Source: Onthophagus taurus
Lineage: Eukaryota; Arthropoda; Insecta; Coleoptera; Scarabaeidae
DNA length: 64,000 nucleotides
Direction: 5' to 3'
NCBI RefSeq assembly: GCF_036711975.1
Contig: NC_091976.1
Location: 20,460,001-20,524,000, forward strand
Shown: piece by piece, positions 9,136 to 22,093 of the stretch
Position numbering within the stretch: position 1 is the stretch's first letter
Layout: every line of letters starts with the position of its first letter
Notes under the pieces: model-generated
The model's database searches: none
The model's input: only the letters and a program-made list of their open reading frames with translations
What the model was told of the DNA's origin: nothing
Translations under genes and position numbers: made by a program

Positions 9136-12100
9136 CTATCAAAATAATTATTTATAAATTACAATCTTCAGATACATGGTTAAACCGGAATGATTCTAGT
9201 TCTAGGTCTAGTGTTAGTTCTAGTTTTAACCCATTTTTGCCCGAGTTAACTTATTTCGAATATAAAGGTTCTTTTACATAATTTTGATGATTTTTATGCA
9301 TAAGATGTCTCATTATATGTAAAAAAAAATGTGATATACAGGGTGATTTATTAGCACACCATCAAACTTTGACATATGATAGCTAATGCAATTACCAAAA
9401 AAAAATGTTAATGAACATCCTATTTCAATTATTTATGAAATTATAACACTTTAAAGTTTTCTGCAGCGAATTTATGTTATAGTCAGTAAAATCAAACATT
9501 CACAAAAACAAAGTCGTCATTGTAGTATGTCAGTTTGCTGTAAGGTTTAATTATTACATACAAGAAGAAACTCAAAATGTACGCTTATAGCACTGAAGAG
9601 TACGCTGATATAATTTTCGTGTATGGTTTTTGCAATGGAAATGCTCGACGAGAATATCAAGAAAGATTTCCACAGCGTCATTTGCCATATTCAGTTTTTA
9701 GCGATTCTTTCAGAAGACATCGAGAAACAGGTAATCCTGCTCCAGCAAAAGCTATTCGACCGCATGTAGTTAATGTATCATCAGCACTCGAAGAATAGCA
9801 CACAACATACATGTAAGTCAAAATTTTGCATGGCGCGGTTAACAGAATGTTCAAGCTCTACAGCCAGGAGATAATCAGCAACGGTTAGTATTTTGTGAAT
9901 GGTTATTGCAGCAACACGCCTAAAATAATGACTTAATTTCAAATGTTTTCGAGACAGATGAATTATGTTTTACACGAGATGGTATAAATAATTACCATAA
10001 TGAACATATCTGGGCATTATAAAATCTGACAAAAAAAACACATAAATATTACAATATTTGTAATATTTATGTGTTTTAAAAAAAATGTTGCAGTTAATTA
10101 TGATATAAAAATGAAAACATTAAAGTGTTATAATTTCGTCAATAATTGAAATAGGGCATATGTTCATTAATATTTTTTTTTGTTAATTCGATTAGTTATC
10201 ATATGTCAAAGTTTGCTGGCGAGCTAATTAATCACCCTGTATAATTTTCGTTAATTTTTGATGTTCCAATTTTGGAACACTGGGAGTGAAAGGGTGCGGT
10301 GTCTAAATACTTAATAAACAATAAAATAAAAATTAAAGTAACGATATATTAATTTTCTTTGACATGATAACTCTTAAAACAATGATCATGAAGGTTTACA
10401 ACACATTTTCGTAGCGTTTTTGTGGCAGTGTACGCAACGGTTTTGTTTTTGGGCCGGCATTATCCAATGATTTAGGCAAACATATCAAATTTGGGCATGG
10501 ATTCTGTTCGCCAGTGGTTTTGAAGTCTTTGGACGTTCTCCGTTAGCTGCCGGTTGACCATACTTTTTTAAATAAACTTGAACAACTTTTTGTCTGAATT
10601 TCAAAAAAATCACCTTTTTCGTTTCCTGCTTGTATACGATAAATTTGCCAAGAATTGTAGAGGCATGTATCTAAGCAGAAGGCAAACAAGGTCCACCACC
10701 ATTTTTTTGACCGAACGCTGATTCTATAGTTTTCAATGTTTTGATCCATTCTATCAACTCCCCTCATATTTTTGTTGAAATGAGCAATAACATGAGGTTG
10801 AGAAACATGTCCCTTCTTTTTTTGGCTTGGTATCCATCTATTTATTTGTTCGATTGGGTTGACTGTGTCACAGGAACTTACAGTGCTGTTATCATTCCAA
10901 GCTGTCACAATTATGTTTGTAGTTTTATCCGTTAGGTACTCATACGTGCCCCTTGGTGTCTTTTTTAAAATTTTGCTGGGAGTCATAGGGCATTTCTCAT
11001 TCCTGTTAGGATTGATGGTTCCGGTGTATCCATACCCTAAAGTTTGAAGATAATTCACCAGTTTCAAAGATTTTAAAATATCTATCAGAGTAAATTTTAA
11101 AGGACACGTGTTTTTGAAGTTTTGACATCAATGAGACAACAGTAGAACCGCCAACACCCAGTTGTTCAATGTGCGGTACGTTCTCTTGTTTTCCCTGATA
11201 TGGTTCAAATTGAATCAGGTATCCTAATGGATAGGATCAGGTATCCTAACAAGCTCCATATCTTGTACCCATATCTAATCGGTTTACCTTTGATGAACTA
11301 TTTGGCTCCATGTCAACCAAAATAAGGAACCATGCATTCGTCAATGCTCAGTTTTTCATTTAGGACTGCATATGCTAAGCAACGTTTGTTAAGCATGTCA
11401 AAAAGAGGACGCAATTTTGCAAATTTATCAGCTTTAGGCAGATTAGTGTACATACTTCTTTATAACGTCAAACCTGTTTCTTCTCATTGCATTTGTGACC
11501 ATTGGATTGTATGTATCACTGTCAGTCTCCCACAGCATACGCCATCGAGGAACTTGAAGATGTCCTGACAAGAACAAAATGGCAACGAAGCATTTAATTT
11601 CACCAGTATCAATCTCAAAACTATGGTCACCATGTTGCTGAGCATAGAGTACAAACATATCGTTCGAGAAAGTGCATATTTCTTCATCTAAAACTTTCAA
11701 AACAGGAAATAGCATCGGTAAAGTTGTATGTATGAGATTGGCTTGGTGAAACAAATCGCGGCAAAGTTGGAGTCAAATCACATTTCGCCCAATTTCTTTT
11801 ATGCGGATGACTATAATTTGTGTTGACTAAACAAGAAAGATGTAAATTGTCTTCGTCACTAGAATTTTCTGTGTCTTCGGCGAGGTTTTATCGATTGTCT
11901 AAATTTTGCAGTCGCGGAAGGAAATTCTTCATCATCACTATCTTCCTCAGAGTTTCTTCCATCATTAGGTGGAGTAACATAAATGTCTGCTTCCCAAAAC
12001 TCATCACTTTCCACCAAATCAATAAGCTCTTTGGTAGAATAGTACCTAGAAAAAGTGTGTACCCAATCACTCCGAAATTGCAACATTCGAAAATAACGGT

Positions 12101-15100
12101 AAATTACCATAATAAACGCACGCAAATTTGGCAAGATCTTTTATAGCAAACATTCAACAGACAATATAGTATGTTTTAGTACAAAAACAATTTTATTTGA
12201 AATTATTTAGAGTAAATTACAAAAAAATACTTACTTCTTTGCAGCCATTTTTACACTATAAACACCAGCACAGTAAACTCTGTGAGATTTGCAAACGAGT
12301 GAATTCTAACAATGTAGTACACTTTCCAATAACGTATGAGACTATGGCGGACAAGATGAGACCTGCAGAATGCAAAAAACCGCGAAAATGCGGAAGTGGT
12401 GGGGTAAAACCGTCGCTGTTCCAATATTGGAACACTGGGCAAAAACGGGTTAATTATTATTCAGCGTTATTATTATTATTGCTGCCAAGCTGAGGGTCGT
12501 CACTGCGACCTATAAGATCTATTGCAACCTAAGCCCTCAAAAAATTTGGGGCAAATGTAGGTCCTTCATGAACCTTGGTATTGCTCCAAGGGCTTGTTCC
12601 TTTATGTCGGATTACGTACATTACCGAAAATGTTATGTCTTAGGTGGCATCTGGCGACGCATTCACACAGTATAGGTAGGGTGGACCATAAATCCATGAA
12701 CAAAAATCATTTTTTTTCGGTATTATCTATGGAACACGATTTCATTCATGTGGTTGCCTTGGTTGGCTTCGCAGTAGTGCATCCTGTTAACTCAGTTTTC
12801 CATGACCTTGGTCACGGTTTTGTAGCTCTATCTAGGAGATATTCACCTTAAAGGCTTGAATCGTTAATGGATTGGTCGCATAACATCGGTCCTTCATGGC
12901 ACCCCACAAAAAAAGTCTAACGGCGTCAAATCGCAGCTTCGAGGTGGACAATTGATATCGCCGAGACGAGTGATAACATGATTATTGAACTTGGCGCGCA
13001 AAAGATCGATTGTGGCATGGTGCTCCATCCTGCTGAAATCAAAGATCGTCTAAGTCCATGTCTTCAATTTCCTGCCACAAAAAATCGTTTATTATGCGTC
13101 TGTAGCGCTCACCGTTGACCGAAATGGCGTTTCCAGCAGCATTTTCAAAGAAAAATGGGTCAATGATGCCACCGTTCCAAAATCCACACCAAACTCTGTC
13201 ACTCTCTGAGGATGCATTGTCTTGTTGACGATTATGTGTAGGTTTTCCGAACCCCAGATGAGGCAGGTATGGTTGTTAACATAACCGCCGGATTAAAAAT
13301 GTGCTTAATGCTTCAATAAACGCAGTGTTTGGGTTACACAACAATGACTTTGGAAATAAGTTTGCAATATTTCCCAACGTTGTTCAAGCGTAAAGCGATT
13401 CATTTCGTTCCGCGGAGATATGATACTGATTTTCTATCAAGATTTCTAGCGGGAAGAGCTGTCACTGGACCGCCATATATGTTCAGCAGTCTCTGACTCT
13501 TTAGATTTTGCGATGGAGTCATTGCCCTCAATGTCTCTATGACCTTGAACCCACCATAAAGTAACATCATTGCTCCTAGCGAGTTCTCTCAGGTTGCTGG
13601 TACAGAGAGTGCAGAGTAACATGCAAAGGCCTGAAATGCCTTTAGGGCGGCTCGACTGTCTGTGAAAACGTTTATGCACCTTTCTATCCCTTTTCTAGGA
13701 TCAAAACGGTGCTGAAGTTTAAAGAAAGAACTTTAGCTTGAAAAATGGTTATGTCCAAGTTAAACGAAACTAACTTTAACAAACTGAACTAACACTAGAA
13801 CTAGAAAGTTTCATGTTTAGCCATGCGTCTGAAGACTCACAGCTAAATACCTTTGGATAATTGTCCAAATGTGCAAATTAAAAATTTTTCATATAACCTA
13901 TTTTTGAATATTACTTACTTGAGGTGTATGAACTGCTATTATTTCCGTTTGCGTTCCAGCTACAGTTTCCTTTAATTGTTGATTTACATTTGACATTTGA
14001 CTAAACATAGTCATAAATTTGACTATATCTTGCATTGATCCTTGTAATTGTTGAATCTATGAAACAATAAATTTAGAAATGCAAATAAAATTTTAAGTAA
14101 TATCTACCTGATTTTGCAAAACAGAACATGTTTGAGCTAAATCTTTAACTAACTCTACATTATCTATCTTGCTTGTACCAGGAACAACTGAATTATTTGC
14201 CGATTCGTTTTCGGGATGGATTGTAGAAACTTTTTTCCATAACGCGTTAATGGCTTGCATCTGCAACATTTGAATTTTTCTTTCGCTTTCTAAAGCCGCC
14301 TTAGTAGATTCCATATCGCTTGCTAATTTCCTAAAAGAAAATAATTTTAACATAAATTTGTTATGTACGATTTAATTTTTTACTGGATGTATTCATCAGC
14401 TCTTCTAGCTTGCAAACTTTTATATAAATCTTGAATATCCTTGTCGCAATTTCTAATGTAATACCCCCTCCACATTCTTTGAATAATAACTGCAGCCCTT
14501 TCAATTTTATCATCCCCAGAAACAACATTTCCACCGCTTTCAACCTTCAATTTCTTTTCCTCCGCTTTCAATTGAATCGATTGTAACTTTGAATCATAAA
14601 TTTCCGATTCATCCTCACTACTTGCAGATTTTTTCAACGACGATTTTATGACATCATTCTTCGTTACTTCGTTATTTTGCGTCATTTTTCTTTGTCGATT
14701 TGGGCTTGGTGTATTCACCCTTTTATTTTCAGGTGTTAAATTTCGATTTCTCGCAATATTACTTCTAACCGATTTCGGTGATTTCGTTATCGTTGCGGTG
14801 CTCTGGACGGATTTCGGCGTTACAGGCCGATTTGTGATGAGCATTGGCATCGACGAAGGGGTACTCAGTCTTCCGATTAATGGCGACGGGCGATAATCAG
14901 GGCTCATTAAAGATTCGGGAACGGGAACAAGTTTTGATAAGGCTTGTAAAGGACTACTAATCATTTCATTTTCTGAAACTTAAAAAAAAACGATGAGGGT
15001 ATTAATTACATTAATTTAATACTTACTATCGAGACATTTTTCTAAAACAACCGATGAAGACATCTCTTTGGTAATCCCATTACATTTACCATTAACAGTT

Positions 15101-18100
15101 TCGCTTAATAACTTAGGATCAAGACTTTGAGTCATTAAATTTGATGATTCTGTAATTGTCGATGATGAGTAACAACTAGATGACATCCTATCTGGCGATT
15201 TATTTCTATTTCCTATCCGAGAAGCTACAATTTTTTTAATTAATTTTTATAATTATAGTTGGGAGTAAAACTACCTGTTTTTGGGGAATACTTTGCACCG
15301 TGAAGTCTTTTTCTTGTTAGCGGTGATGGGATTGAGTTAACTTCAGCTATAAAATTCTTAAATTAATAACAAAAAAATTCGTCTTAATCTTTATTACATT
15401 GCTCGCGAAGCTGTTGTTGATGATGTTGAGCTTTACTCAATATTAATCTTAATTTACGGTCCTCTTCAGTTTCCAATTGTTCACCAGTTAAAGGGCAAGT
15501 ACTTGCTAAATACTGACTTAATTCATCTTGATCACCAACTCTAAAATGCCTACCTCTACCTTGAGAATAAAGCCATTCACCTCGAAGACTACAAAATTGT
15601 GAAAATAATCATTAAAAAATTATGTGATAATTATTGGTTTTTCCTAATTTACACCACAACTTAACCATCTAAGAAGATGTAACCATCGCGAGGAGCGCAG
15701 AGAGGGTCAGAGACTTAAACCAGGAACAAGGATGAACGGGGTCAAATGCTACTGGAGTACTTCTACATGAACACTCAGTTCAAGAAACCATCCCAAAGGA
15801 AGGCATGGGAAAGCCGAAACAATAAGGTGAAAAATGAGATCGACAACATCCTCACAAGCAGCAAAGAAATTTGCACGAATGTTAATGTCCTCAACCGATT
15901 TAATACTAGCAGAAAACTGATAAAGCGACAATATCAAGAAAACATCCAGACAAAAAGAGTATGCGAGTGTACCAAATCAAGGAACAATAGATTGACTGGC
16001 AATACGATGACCCTCATTGAGGAGCGACGTCAAAGAAGTAGAGACGGGGAGGGATACAAAGCTTTCAGTAAGATCATACAGACAGAAATCCAGAAAGATC
16101 TAAAAAACCATAACACTTGATTGGTTGTTCAAATAATCGCCGACAATACCAACATGCGAGTCCTATGATCCAAGATGGCTCGAGAATAAACATACATTTC
16201 TAAGATGAACAGAGTAGATAAGAAGTAACCGATAAAAGGCGGACTGGTTTAAGGAGGACGAGGGACAGAAAAGCACCCAGGGAAGACAAAGTGACAGGCG
16301 AAATGCTAGAGATGGGAGGAGACATTGCTCAACCTATTGAATAGATGTCTGCGGGAATAGAGGATTGTTGTTCAAAAAGTGTGAAAAATTACCAAGCAAT
16401 CAGCCAACTATCCACCTTTGACAAATTGTTATTCTATCAGCCAGTCGAACAGGCGGATTTTCGAAATTAAGAAGACAACAGAGTACAACATCTCTCTTCA
16501 TCTGACCTTAATAGATAATCAAAAGGTGTTCGAGTTCATCGAGATATAGGTAATACTAAAAATAATGGACAAAGACAGAATCTATAACCTTGACCGACAC
16601 ATTTACGGGCGAGAACATGCTAGTAGAGAAGATCCCGGTTAAGAGAGGTGTTCACCAAAGAGACCTGATATCACCCAAACTATTCACTTTGGTACTGGTA
16701 CTGGTTCAAGAAAGTATCTTGCGTGAAGATGGACATCAATATCGACGGCACTTGCCTAAATTACCTAAGATTCGCGGAGGACATCGTACTGATAAGCAGC
16801 GACCGAGAGAAATTGAAGGATACGCTGGAGCAGCTCTATAAAGTATCAGCAGAAGAGGGTATAAGGATAAATCGCGAAAAGACAAAGATCTTGAGTCCGG
16901 ATACTATTCAGTTTCCGATCGAAAATCATGTTTTAGAACATTACGCCCACCTTGGTCAGGGTATCAAGCTGGCCAAAGAAAACTAGACCACCGAAATAAC
17001 AAAAAGTAACGGTTGACATAAGCAGCGTTTGGGAAAGTTAATTTCGTCTTCAAAAACCCAGCTATGCCTATTAACCGAAATCACTGTGCAAACGAAAAAA
17101 AGTGCCAATAGGCAAAGAGTTATGGAGACGGCAATCAGCGGACTAAGATCACAGACTTGGTGGCGAAGATTGCTGGACTGTGGCGATGGGTAAGACAAGA
17201 CAGCATCAAATGGCCGTAAAAGATCGTCCAGTGGACAGGAAATCGGAGTGTGGGAAGACCGCAACGGAGAAATTCGCTACAAATGACGTCAAACAGCGAG
17301 AATGAAAATTCATAGACATTCAGGAGTGCATAGAGACGGGCTAAGAAAGAAGAAAGAGAATTCGTAAAAATTCAAAAAATACTCGTTTCAGCTAAGAACA
17401 GGAAGGCACGCGTGAAGTGTGCGAAGACGCCCCTCAACTAAACTCGGCAGAGAGGAGAAGGTCCTGTGGACCGACGAAATTCGATCTCAAGTACCTGCTT
17501 CCCACGATGAAGCACGGCGAGGGTTCCGTTATGATGTGGGGGTGCTTCAGCGAGGCTAGCACCGACCAACTGATTCGCATTACGGGCACCATGGATCGCC
17601 AGAAGTACTGGGACATTCTGCAGGATGACATGCTTCCTTGGGCACTTTCGCCGATGAGAGGCTCCAACAGCTGCAGGCGGAGTAGGCGAAGATCGACCAG
17701 ACCACTATCGATTCGGATTCTTCTACACAAGTCTATGTCATGTGAAATACATTGCAAAAACTGTGTGGGAAAAACCAAATTATCATATACTTTTGAACGG
17801 TACTGTAAATACAAGCAGAATTTATAATAAAATTAAATTAATGACAAATCCTCAAGCTCAAAACATAACGTTAGAAAACTCTTTGTGAGACCACAAATAA
17901 ATCAAAATAATACAATGACTATTGTAGCGGTGCAATAGACGTAGCGTGAATTTGTATTGTAGAGGTAGTTTAAACAAAGGATGACTCGAAAGGTTTAAGT
18001 CTGAACATTAAAATGAACATCCCGCAAGACCTCCATGGAATTAAGACCATCATATCAGATACACATTTGGGCATATAAATAATACATGCGATTAAATTTG

Positions 18101-21100
18101 TGGGCCAAATATCTCAAAAACCTCCTTTGCAAAGTCTAATTCACAAACTCAACCAAGTTTGTTTCTACTAACCGTCCACGTAGGAAACCATGCTGTTGAT
18201 GGATGAACTATAAACATACATTTAATACAATGATAGATTGCTCACAGATCTGTGAGTTTCTTTGATCAAAAGTTATAGCAACTGGAAGTATACCCATTCT
18301 CTGGAAATGATCTTTATTCATATGCTGCACTTTGTAATTATTGCCTCCATCTACTTGCTACTCTTGTTGGTGCGAAAGATAAACCTTATTCAAAGTATCC
18401 GAACTCAATTCAACAGCAAGAATTAATTCGTCTAAAGTTTTGTAAATCGATTTTTGCTACAATGACTGAATTGCATTAAAAAAGCATATATCTAAGACGT
18501 TTGTATCGGGAATATTGGTGGCTGACATAACATTTTGATTTTGAACCCAATTTTATTTGAAGTTTCATTAAACTCAATATCACCAGGAAGAATGTGTGGT
18601 CTTGCTAAAATTGTTTGACGACGACCGGATCTTGGCCATTTTGCTTGAATTTCGGGCAACAATTTTTGAATAATTATATTCTTATAACTACTCTTCTCTA
18701 GTGACATTAGAAACCACTTTCGTTTCAATGGTCCCAGCTGTCCGATTTTTACTGCTCCGTTTAGCAGGTTCCAAAAACACAAAAAGGCAAAATGCCAAGT
18801 TTTCCATCGAAGTTCTTGTTTTCAGAATGATTCCAACGTGGTCAAGCTACAGCGGCTAAGAGCATTACTTTTGTGAGAAAACGCTTACTTTTGCTGGTTC
18901 CTCTTTGCCTTCAACTAGGTAGTACTTCTCAGCTGTTTTTGTGAGGTAAATCTATTTCTCGTCTACAAATTCGGTCATACATATCGATGAATTTGGGAGC
19001 TTTTGCATTTAACCTTTCTGGTTTAAGCATTGACAGACAATGTTTCAGTCTTTCAATTCTATTGGCGTCTGCGAGGAAAGGCTTGACTGCATTTAAGTGC
19101 CGTCGTAATACTCCTGATCAACGAACGAATAGTACCTACGTCGATTATGTAATGGTACTGACTTTATTAGCGCCGTCTCAATCTTTCTCGGTTTTCGAGC
19201 AACGCGTCCTTTTTTCCGTGACTTTACATCTGTTACTCATCAGATCTGTTACACCATCGGCTAACGATTTTCGGGCTTGATGCCAAATTCGGCTTACAGT
19301 TTTTACAGAAATGTTAAATTTGTTCGCTGTCATCTTAATTGAGCCTTGTTTCAGTTTGATATTCTTATTCAATTCCAGTAATAACGGCTTGCCTTGTGTT
19401 GGGACTTAAGTTTGGTCTTTCACGATCGTTTCTTGTCAAAATGTTTTCCCTCTCTACCATTATTTTTTTAAACCGGATCTTTATGTGAGGTCTTGAAATG
19501 AATGGCAATGAAAAACTTAATCTTTAGTAAGTGTTTTCAAAACGACAATTGACGTTTAAAAAATCGATATTGGACGCTTATTTCTGGGCGGAGGGAGTAA
19601 TTGACAAGAAATTGACACATCATACATAGATTAATTAAATAAAGAAATAGTTACTTACGTTATAAGCCTGGTAAACGACTTATAACAGTAGAACAGAATT
19701 ATTTATTGTGGAGGAGGCGACGAAGAAGACGAGTCTGGAATATCTAAACAAGTACTGTTTAAAAGTTTTAAAATGTATCATACATTTTATGTCATACTGT
19801 CAAGTCTGGTTAAACAGCAATTACAGTGTAAAACATTTAATTATGTCATGTAATTTTGTCACCTTTTTTTCTATGGCAACAGTGTTGCTGCTCATTATAT
19901 TGATGATGTAAACATCACAGTAAATAACTTACCTGATAATTTTTATTTAATTCAGTCTTCCAGAGACACATAACATTAAAATAAACTTTACATTTTAAAT
20001 ACAGACTTTCAACTTTCACAAACATTAAAATAATAAAAATAAAGCTTATTAAAAAAAATTGATGTGGTGTAAACTAGGAAAAACTTATCAATACTAAATT
20101 ATTTTTACCTTTCTATAGCATCAACCACATATCCATCAATAATTTGAACATTCATACACCAATTGATGATAAAGGGCCGATAATCGAAACCACTAAAAAT
20201 TATATTTAAGGATAAAATATTGTTATTCAAGAAGCTAATAACGAAAAGACATAAATAAAAGCAGCCCATTTAGTCCCATTTTAGTACCACTCTGTACCAA
20301 TGCCCAAAAAACAAATTGAGACAAAGTTATAACAACACAAAAAAAGCAAGGATACATTTTGTTTCCAGTCATTGTAACGCAAGGATTTCCCGCAATGGAA
20401 ATGCTATTTAAATTTTTCAAGTTAACAAGCTGTGAGATTTCGTTTAAATCGGAGATGTTGTTCGAGGCGAGTGTCAGTGTTATTAATGAAGTTGGTAAAA
20501 AACGATCGCATTGCCTTAAATGGCCGATTTTGTTATTGTGAAGCAAAAGTTCCTGAAATTTTAAGGTTAAATGAAATAAAACGAACCACACCCAGTAATT
20601 AAAAATAAATGGTGGTGTTAATTACCCTTAAGTTTTTTAAAAAAGACAGATCCACAATGTGTGTGATGCTATTTTCACTTAAGTCCAAGTGTTCAAGGTT
20701 TACATTTGTATTTAGGTGCTCAATAGTCTAAAATTATTGAACATATTAAATATAAATGGGACACAAAAAAAAAATCAATACACACTTTAATGTTATTTTT
20801 TGCTAGATTTAAAACTCTTAAATGAATCAAATCTTTTAAACCTTCGATAGTTAAAATGCCATTATTAGCCAAATTTAAGGTATGTAAAGATTGCAATCTG
20901 CAAACTTGATGCATCCGTAATAATTGATTTCTAACAGCAGAAAGCTAAAAAAACGGAGGTTATAATATCACAGAAAAAGATATCCTTATCACATATTTAC
21001 ATACTTTTTGGACCTTTGTATAAGAGTCTATGTTATCCAGTCTTTGTAATTCATTTTCATCTAGTATTAGAGTAGTAATGTGCGAGTCGTGGAGCTGGGG

Positions 21101-21211
21101 TTTGCTTAGCTTTTTAAGTTTTTTGCCCGACAGGTTCAACGTGTCTGAGTTATCTACAATGAGGTTAGTAGAAGCAATTCCGTTAAGAAAAGAAAGTTTT
21201 AAACAGGACAT
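8884..21211 (-). CDS. CEP97: Centrosomal protein CEP97 orthologue (LRR + IQ, 803 aa)
   Basis: Twelve minus-strand exons: 21211-21005, 20944-20786, 20727-20626, 20552-20356, 20192-20109, 15588-15398, 15346-15275, 15224-15027, 14972-14384, 14330-14108, 14056-13919, 9135-8884. They total 2412 nt (803 aa) with every junction in phase. Residues ~25-220 are leucine-rich repeats ([30 protein letters not shown]), capped by [31 protein letters not shown] and [17 protein letters not shown] match the CEP97 region after the LRRs. A Ser/Pro-rich linker follows, then an IQ motif ([18 protein letters not shown]) and coiled coil ([11 protein letters not shown]). In animals CEP97 pairs with CP110 to cap centrioles and restrain ciliogenesis. 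The start ATG at 21211 is preceded by short out-of-frame upstream ATGs. Two introns exceed 4.5 kb and are full of transposons; the others are 50-75 bp. Confidence 0.9.
9226..12453 (-). mobile_element. piggyBac element, internally invaded and inactive
   Basis: Ends match the piggyBac pattern: TTAA at 9226 followed by CCCATTTTTGCCC, and at the right GGGCAAAAACGGG followed by TTAA at 12450. Subterminal palindromes (GTTCCAATNTTGGAACACTGGG) occur near 10263 and 12418. The minus-strand transposase is in pieces. 12134-11859 is the acidic N-terminal part, 11754-11443 has the middle ([20 protein letters not shown]), and 11067-10543 has the end of the catalytic core ([20 protein letters not shown] then [11 protein letters not shown]). 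Frames are broken between pieces. The 905-bp mariner-like element at 9337-10241 sits inside it, so it is younger. Confidence 0.85.
9337..10241 (+). mobile_element. Internally deleted Tc1/mariner-like element inside piggyBac
   Basis: Inverted ends of about 130 bp (TACAGGGTGATTTATTAG at the left, its complement at the right) are flanked by TA. An ORF at 9577-9798 starts [20 protein letters not shown], the helix-turn-helix type N-terminus (DUF4817-like) common in insect IS630/mariner transposases. Downstream, in another frame, comes [12 protein letters not shown] and then [20 protein letters not shown], i.e. the first catalytic Asp block. The rest of the catalytic domain is absent, so the copy is deleted and non-autonomous. 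Confidence 0.85.
12454..12879. other. Intronic spacer, no feature identified
   Basis: Begins with a short TAT-rich run (about 12451-12480) just outside the piggyBac end. The rest shows only short ORFs; a plus-strand ORF at 12594-12851 has no recognisable motif. Confidence 0.4.
12880..13430 (-). mobile_element. Mariner-like (DD41D type) transposase relic
   Basis: Minus-strand frames give [16 protein letters not shown], then [11 protein letters not shown], then [20 protein letters not shown] and [13 protein letters not shown]. These are the successive blocks of the insect mariner family ending [13 protein letters not shown]. Frames are broken and the N-terminus is not seen. It lies in the last CEP97 intron. 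Confidence 0.7.
13446..13740 (-). mobile_element. RNase H domain fragment of a non-LTR retrotransposon
   Basis: The minus-strand ORF 13679-13446 contains [20 protein letters not shown], matching the 'V..WVPGHSGI.GNE.AD' block of jockey-type RNase H. No adjoining reverse transcriptase was found, so it is a fragment. Confidence 0.7.
15700..17370 (+). mobile_element. RTE-like non-LTR retrotransposon relic in a CEP97 intron
   Basis: Plus-strand fragments in order: linker region 15746-16120 ([20 protein letters not shown]), then RT around 16590-16720 ([17 protein letters not shown], a decayed 'RQGD..SP.LF' block). [19 protein letters not shown] follows (decayed 'FADD') with [14 protein letters not shown], and IKLAKEN with AFGKVNF after 16950. 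The C-terminal connection [13 protein letters not shown] is near 17250. Many stops; inactive. Confidence 0.75.
17417..17700 (+). mobile_element. Tc1-like transposase fragment
   Basis: Reads KVLWTDEI (first catalytic Asp block), then [17 protein letters not shown] and [19 protein letters not shown], the characteristic Tc1 order. It switches frame between the first two blocks and stops before the final catalytic block. It abuts the RTE relic in the CEP97 intron. Confidence 0.75.
17830..18389. other. Intronic sequence, possible 3' part of the neighbouring mariner relic
   Basis: No gene or clear repeat recognised. It lies between the Tc1 fragment and the minus-strand mariner relic and may contain that element's eroded 3' end; no matching terminal repeat was found. 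Confidence 0.35.
18390..19597 (-). mobile_element. Mariner-like relic of the kind with Stowaway-like ends
   Basis: Minus-strand pieces: the HTH-like region at 19372-19178 ([20 protein letters not shown] then [15 protein letters not shown]), then a catalytic part at 18782-18492 ([32 protein letters not shown] replaces the usual QPPNSPDLN). The outer end at 19597 reads inward CTCCCTCCGCCCAGAAATAA and is flanked by TA, like Stowaway-type termini. Several stops; the opposite terminus was not located. Confidence 0.7.
19600..20108. other. Intronic sequence of CEP97, no feature identified
   Basis: AT-rich intron between the mariner relic and the LRR exons. An ORF at 19708-19911 shows no known motif. 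Confidence 0.4.
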
Positions 21212-22093
21212 TACCCATTTGCTCGTTACGCCATATATTTTTAAACCGATTAAAAGTGAAGTTGTTTATTTTTGTTGAGTAATTGTCACTTTTGACGCTT
21301 TCACTACGTTTGACAGAACTCATATGACACCACAGGCATACCAACAACATCGCATAAGAAATAACTAGGCCATATTAAGTTTTTTGTTCAAAACGAATAT
21401 TATTTAAATACATTTATTTAACAAGCTGATTTGTTTTTGATGTTGGCTTCATTATGTAAAGAATGCAGATGAAGATGGGTTAAAATTGATTTAATTATAA
21501 AAACTTCAATATGTAGTGATTTTTCTTTAGGTTACCATTCCTGTGAAAATCGTGATAAATATGGAACGATTCGCAAGTGAAGATGACTTCATTTTTCATT
21601 AAACTATACACGCGAATATAAAAGTTGACGCAGCGGGATTCGATTTGCTGTGATTGTGGTTGTTCTGCGCGAAAAATGAACGTTAAGTTAGTGTCCTAAT
21701 TAGTTCGGTTAATTACGACTTTGTCTCGCGTTGGCGATAAAATCCGAGGGCAAAGTTTCCTTGCTCGACTTGGACTGTGCTACTACAGCAGTCCCCGATT
21801 GATTTTTAACCGTTCTTAGACGACTAATTCAGGGTAAAGTGTAGCAAAAGAACCCGTCAAACTGGAGCGCCTACCAGAATACTTACGTGACACTGTGGAT
21901 TGGTTTATGGGGTGAGTTTTAAAACCACCTTCAGGAGAAATTCCACCTTTGAAAATGCCTTATTTCCCTTCTCCGCTCAGTTTTCCGATAATTAAACGTA
22001 GGACGGTTGCGAATCTATTTGTTAAAAAAATTATTTTAACCTCCATAACGACATTAGTACTAATTTAATTAGGTATCACATATTCCTGATGTA
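21212..22093. promoter_or_regulatory. Divergent 5' region between CEP97 and MOB2
   Basis: CEP97 starts at 21211 on the minus strand and the visible MOB2 start is 22094 on the plus strand, leaving 882 bp for both 5' UTRs and promoters. Sequence around 21640-21760 is less AT-rich than its surroundings (GCGCGAAAAATG, TCTCGCGTTGGCG), and ATATAAAAG occurs at about 21616. Which elements are used cannot be read from sequence. Confidence 0.5.
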
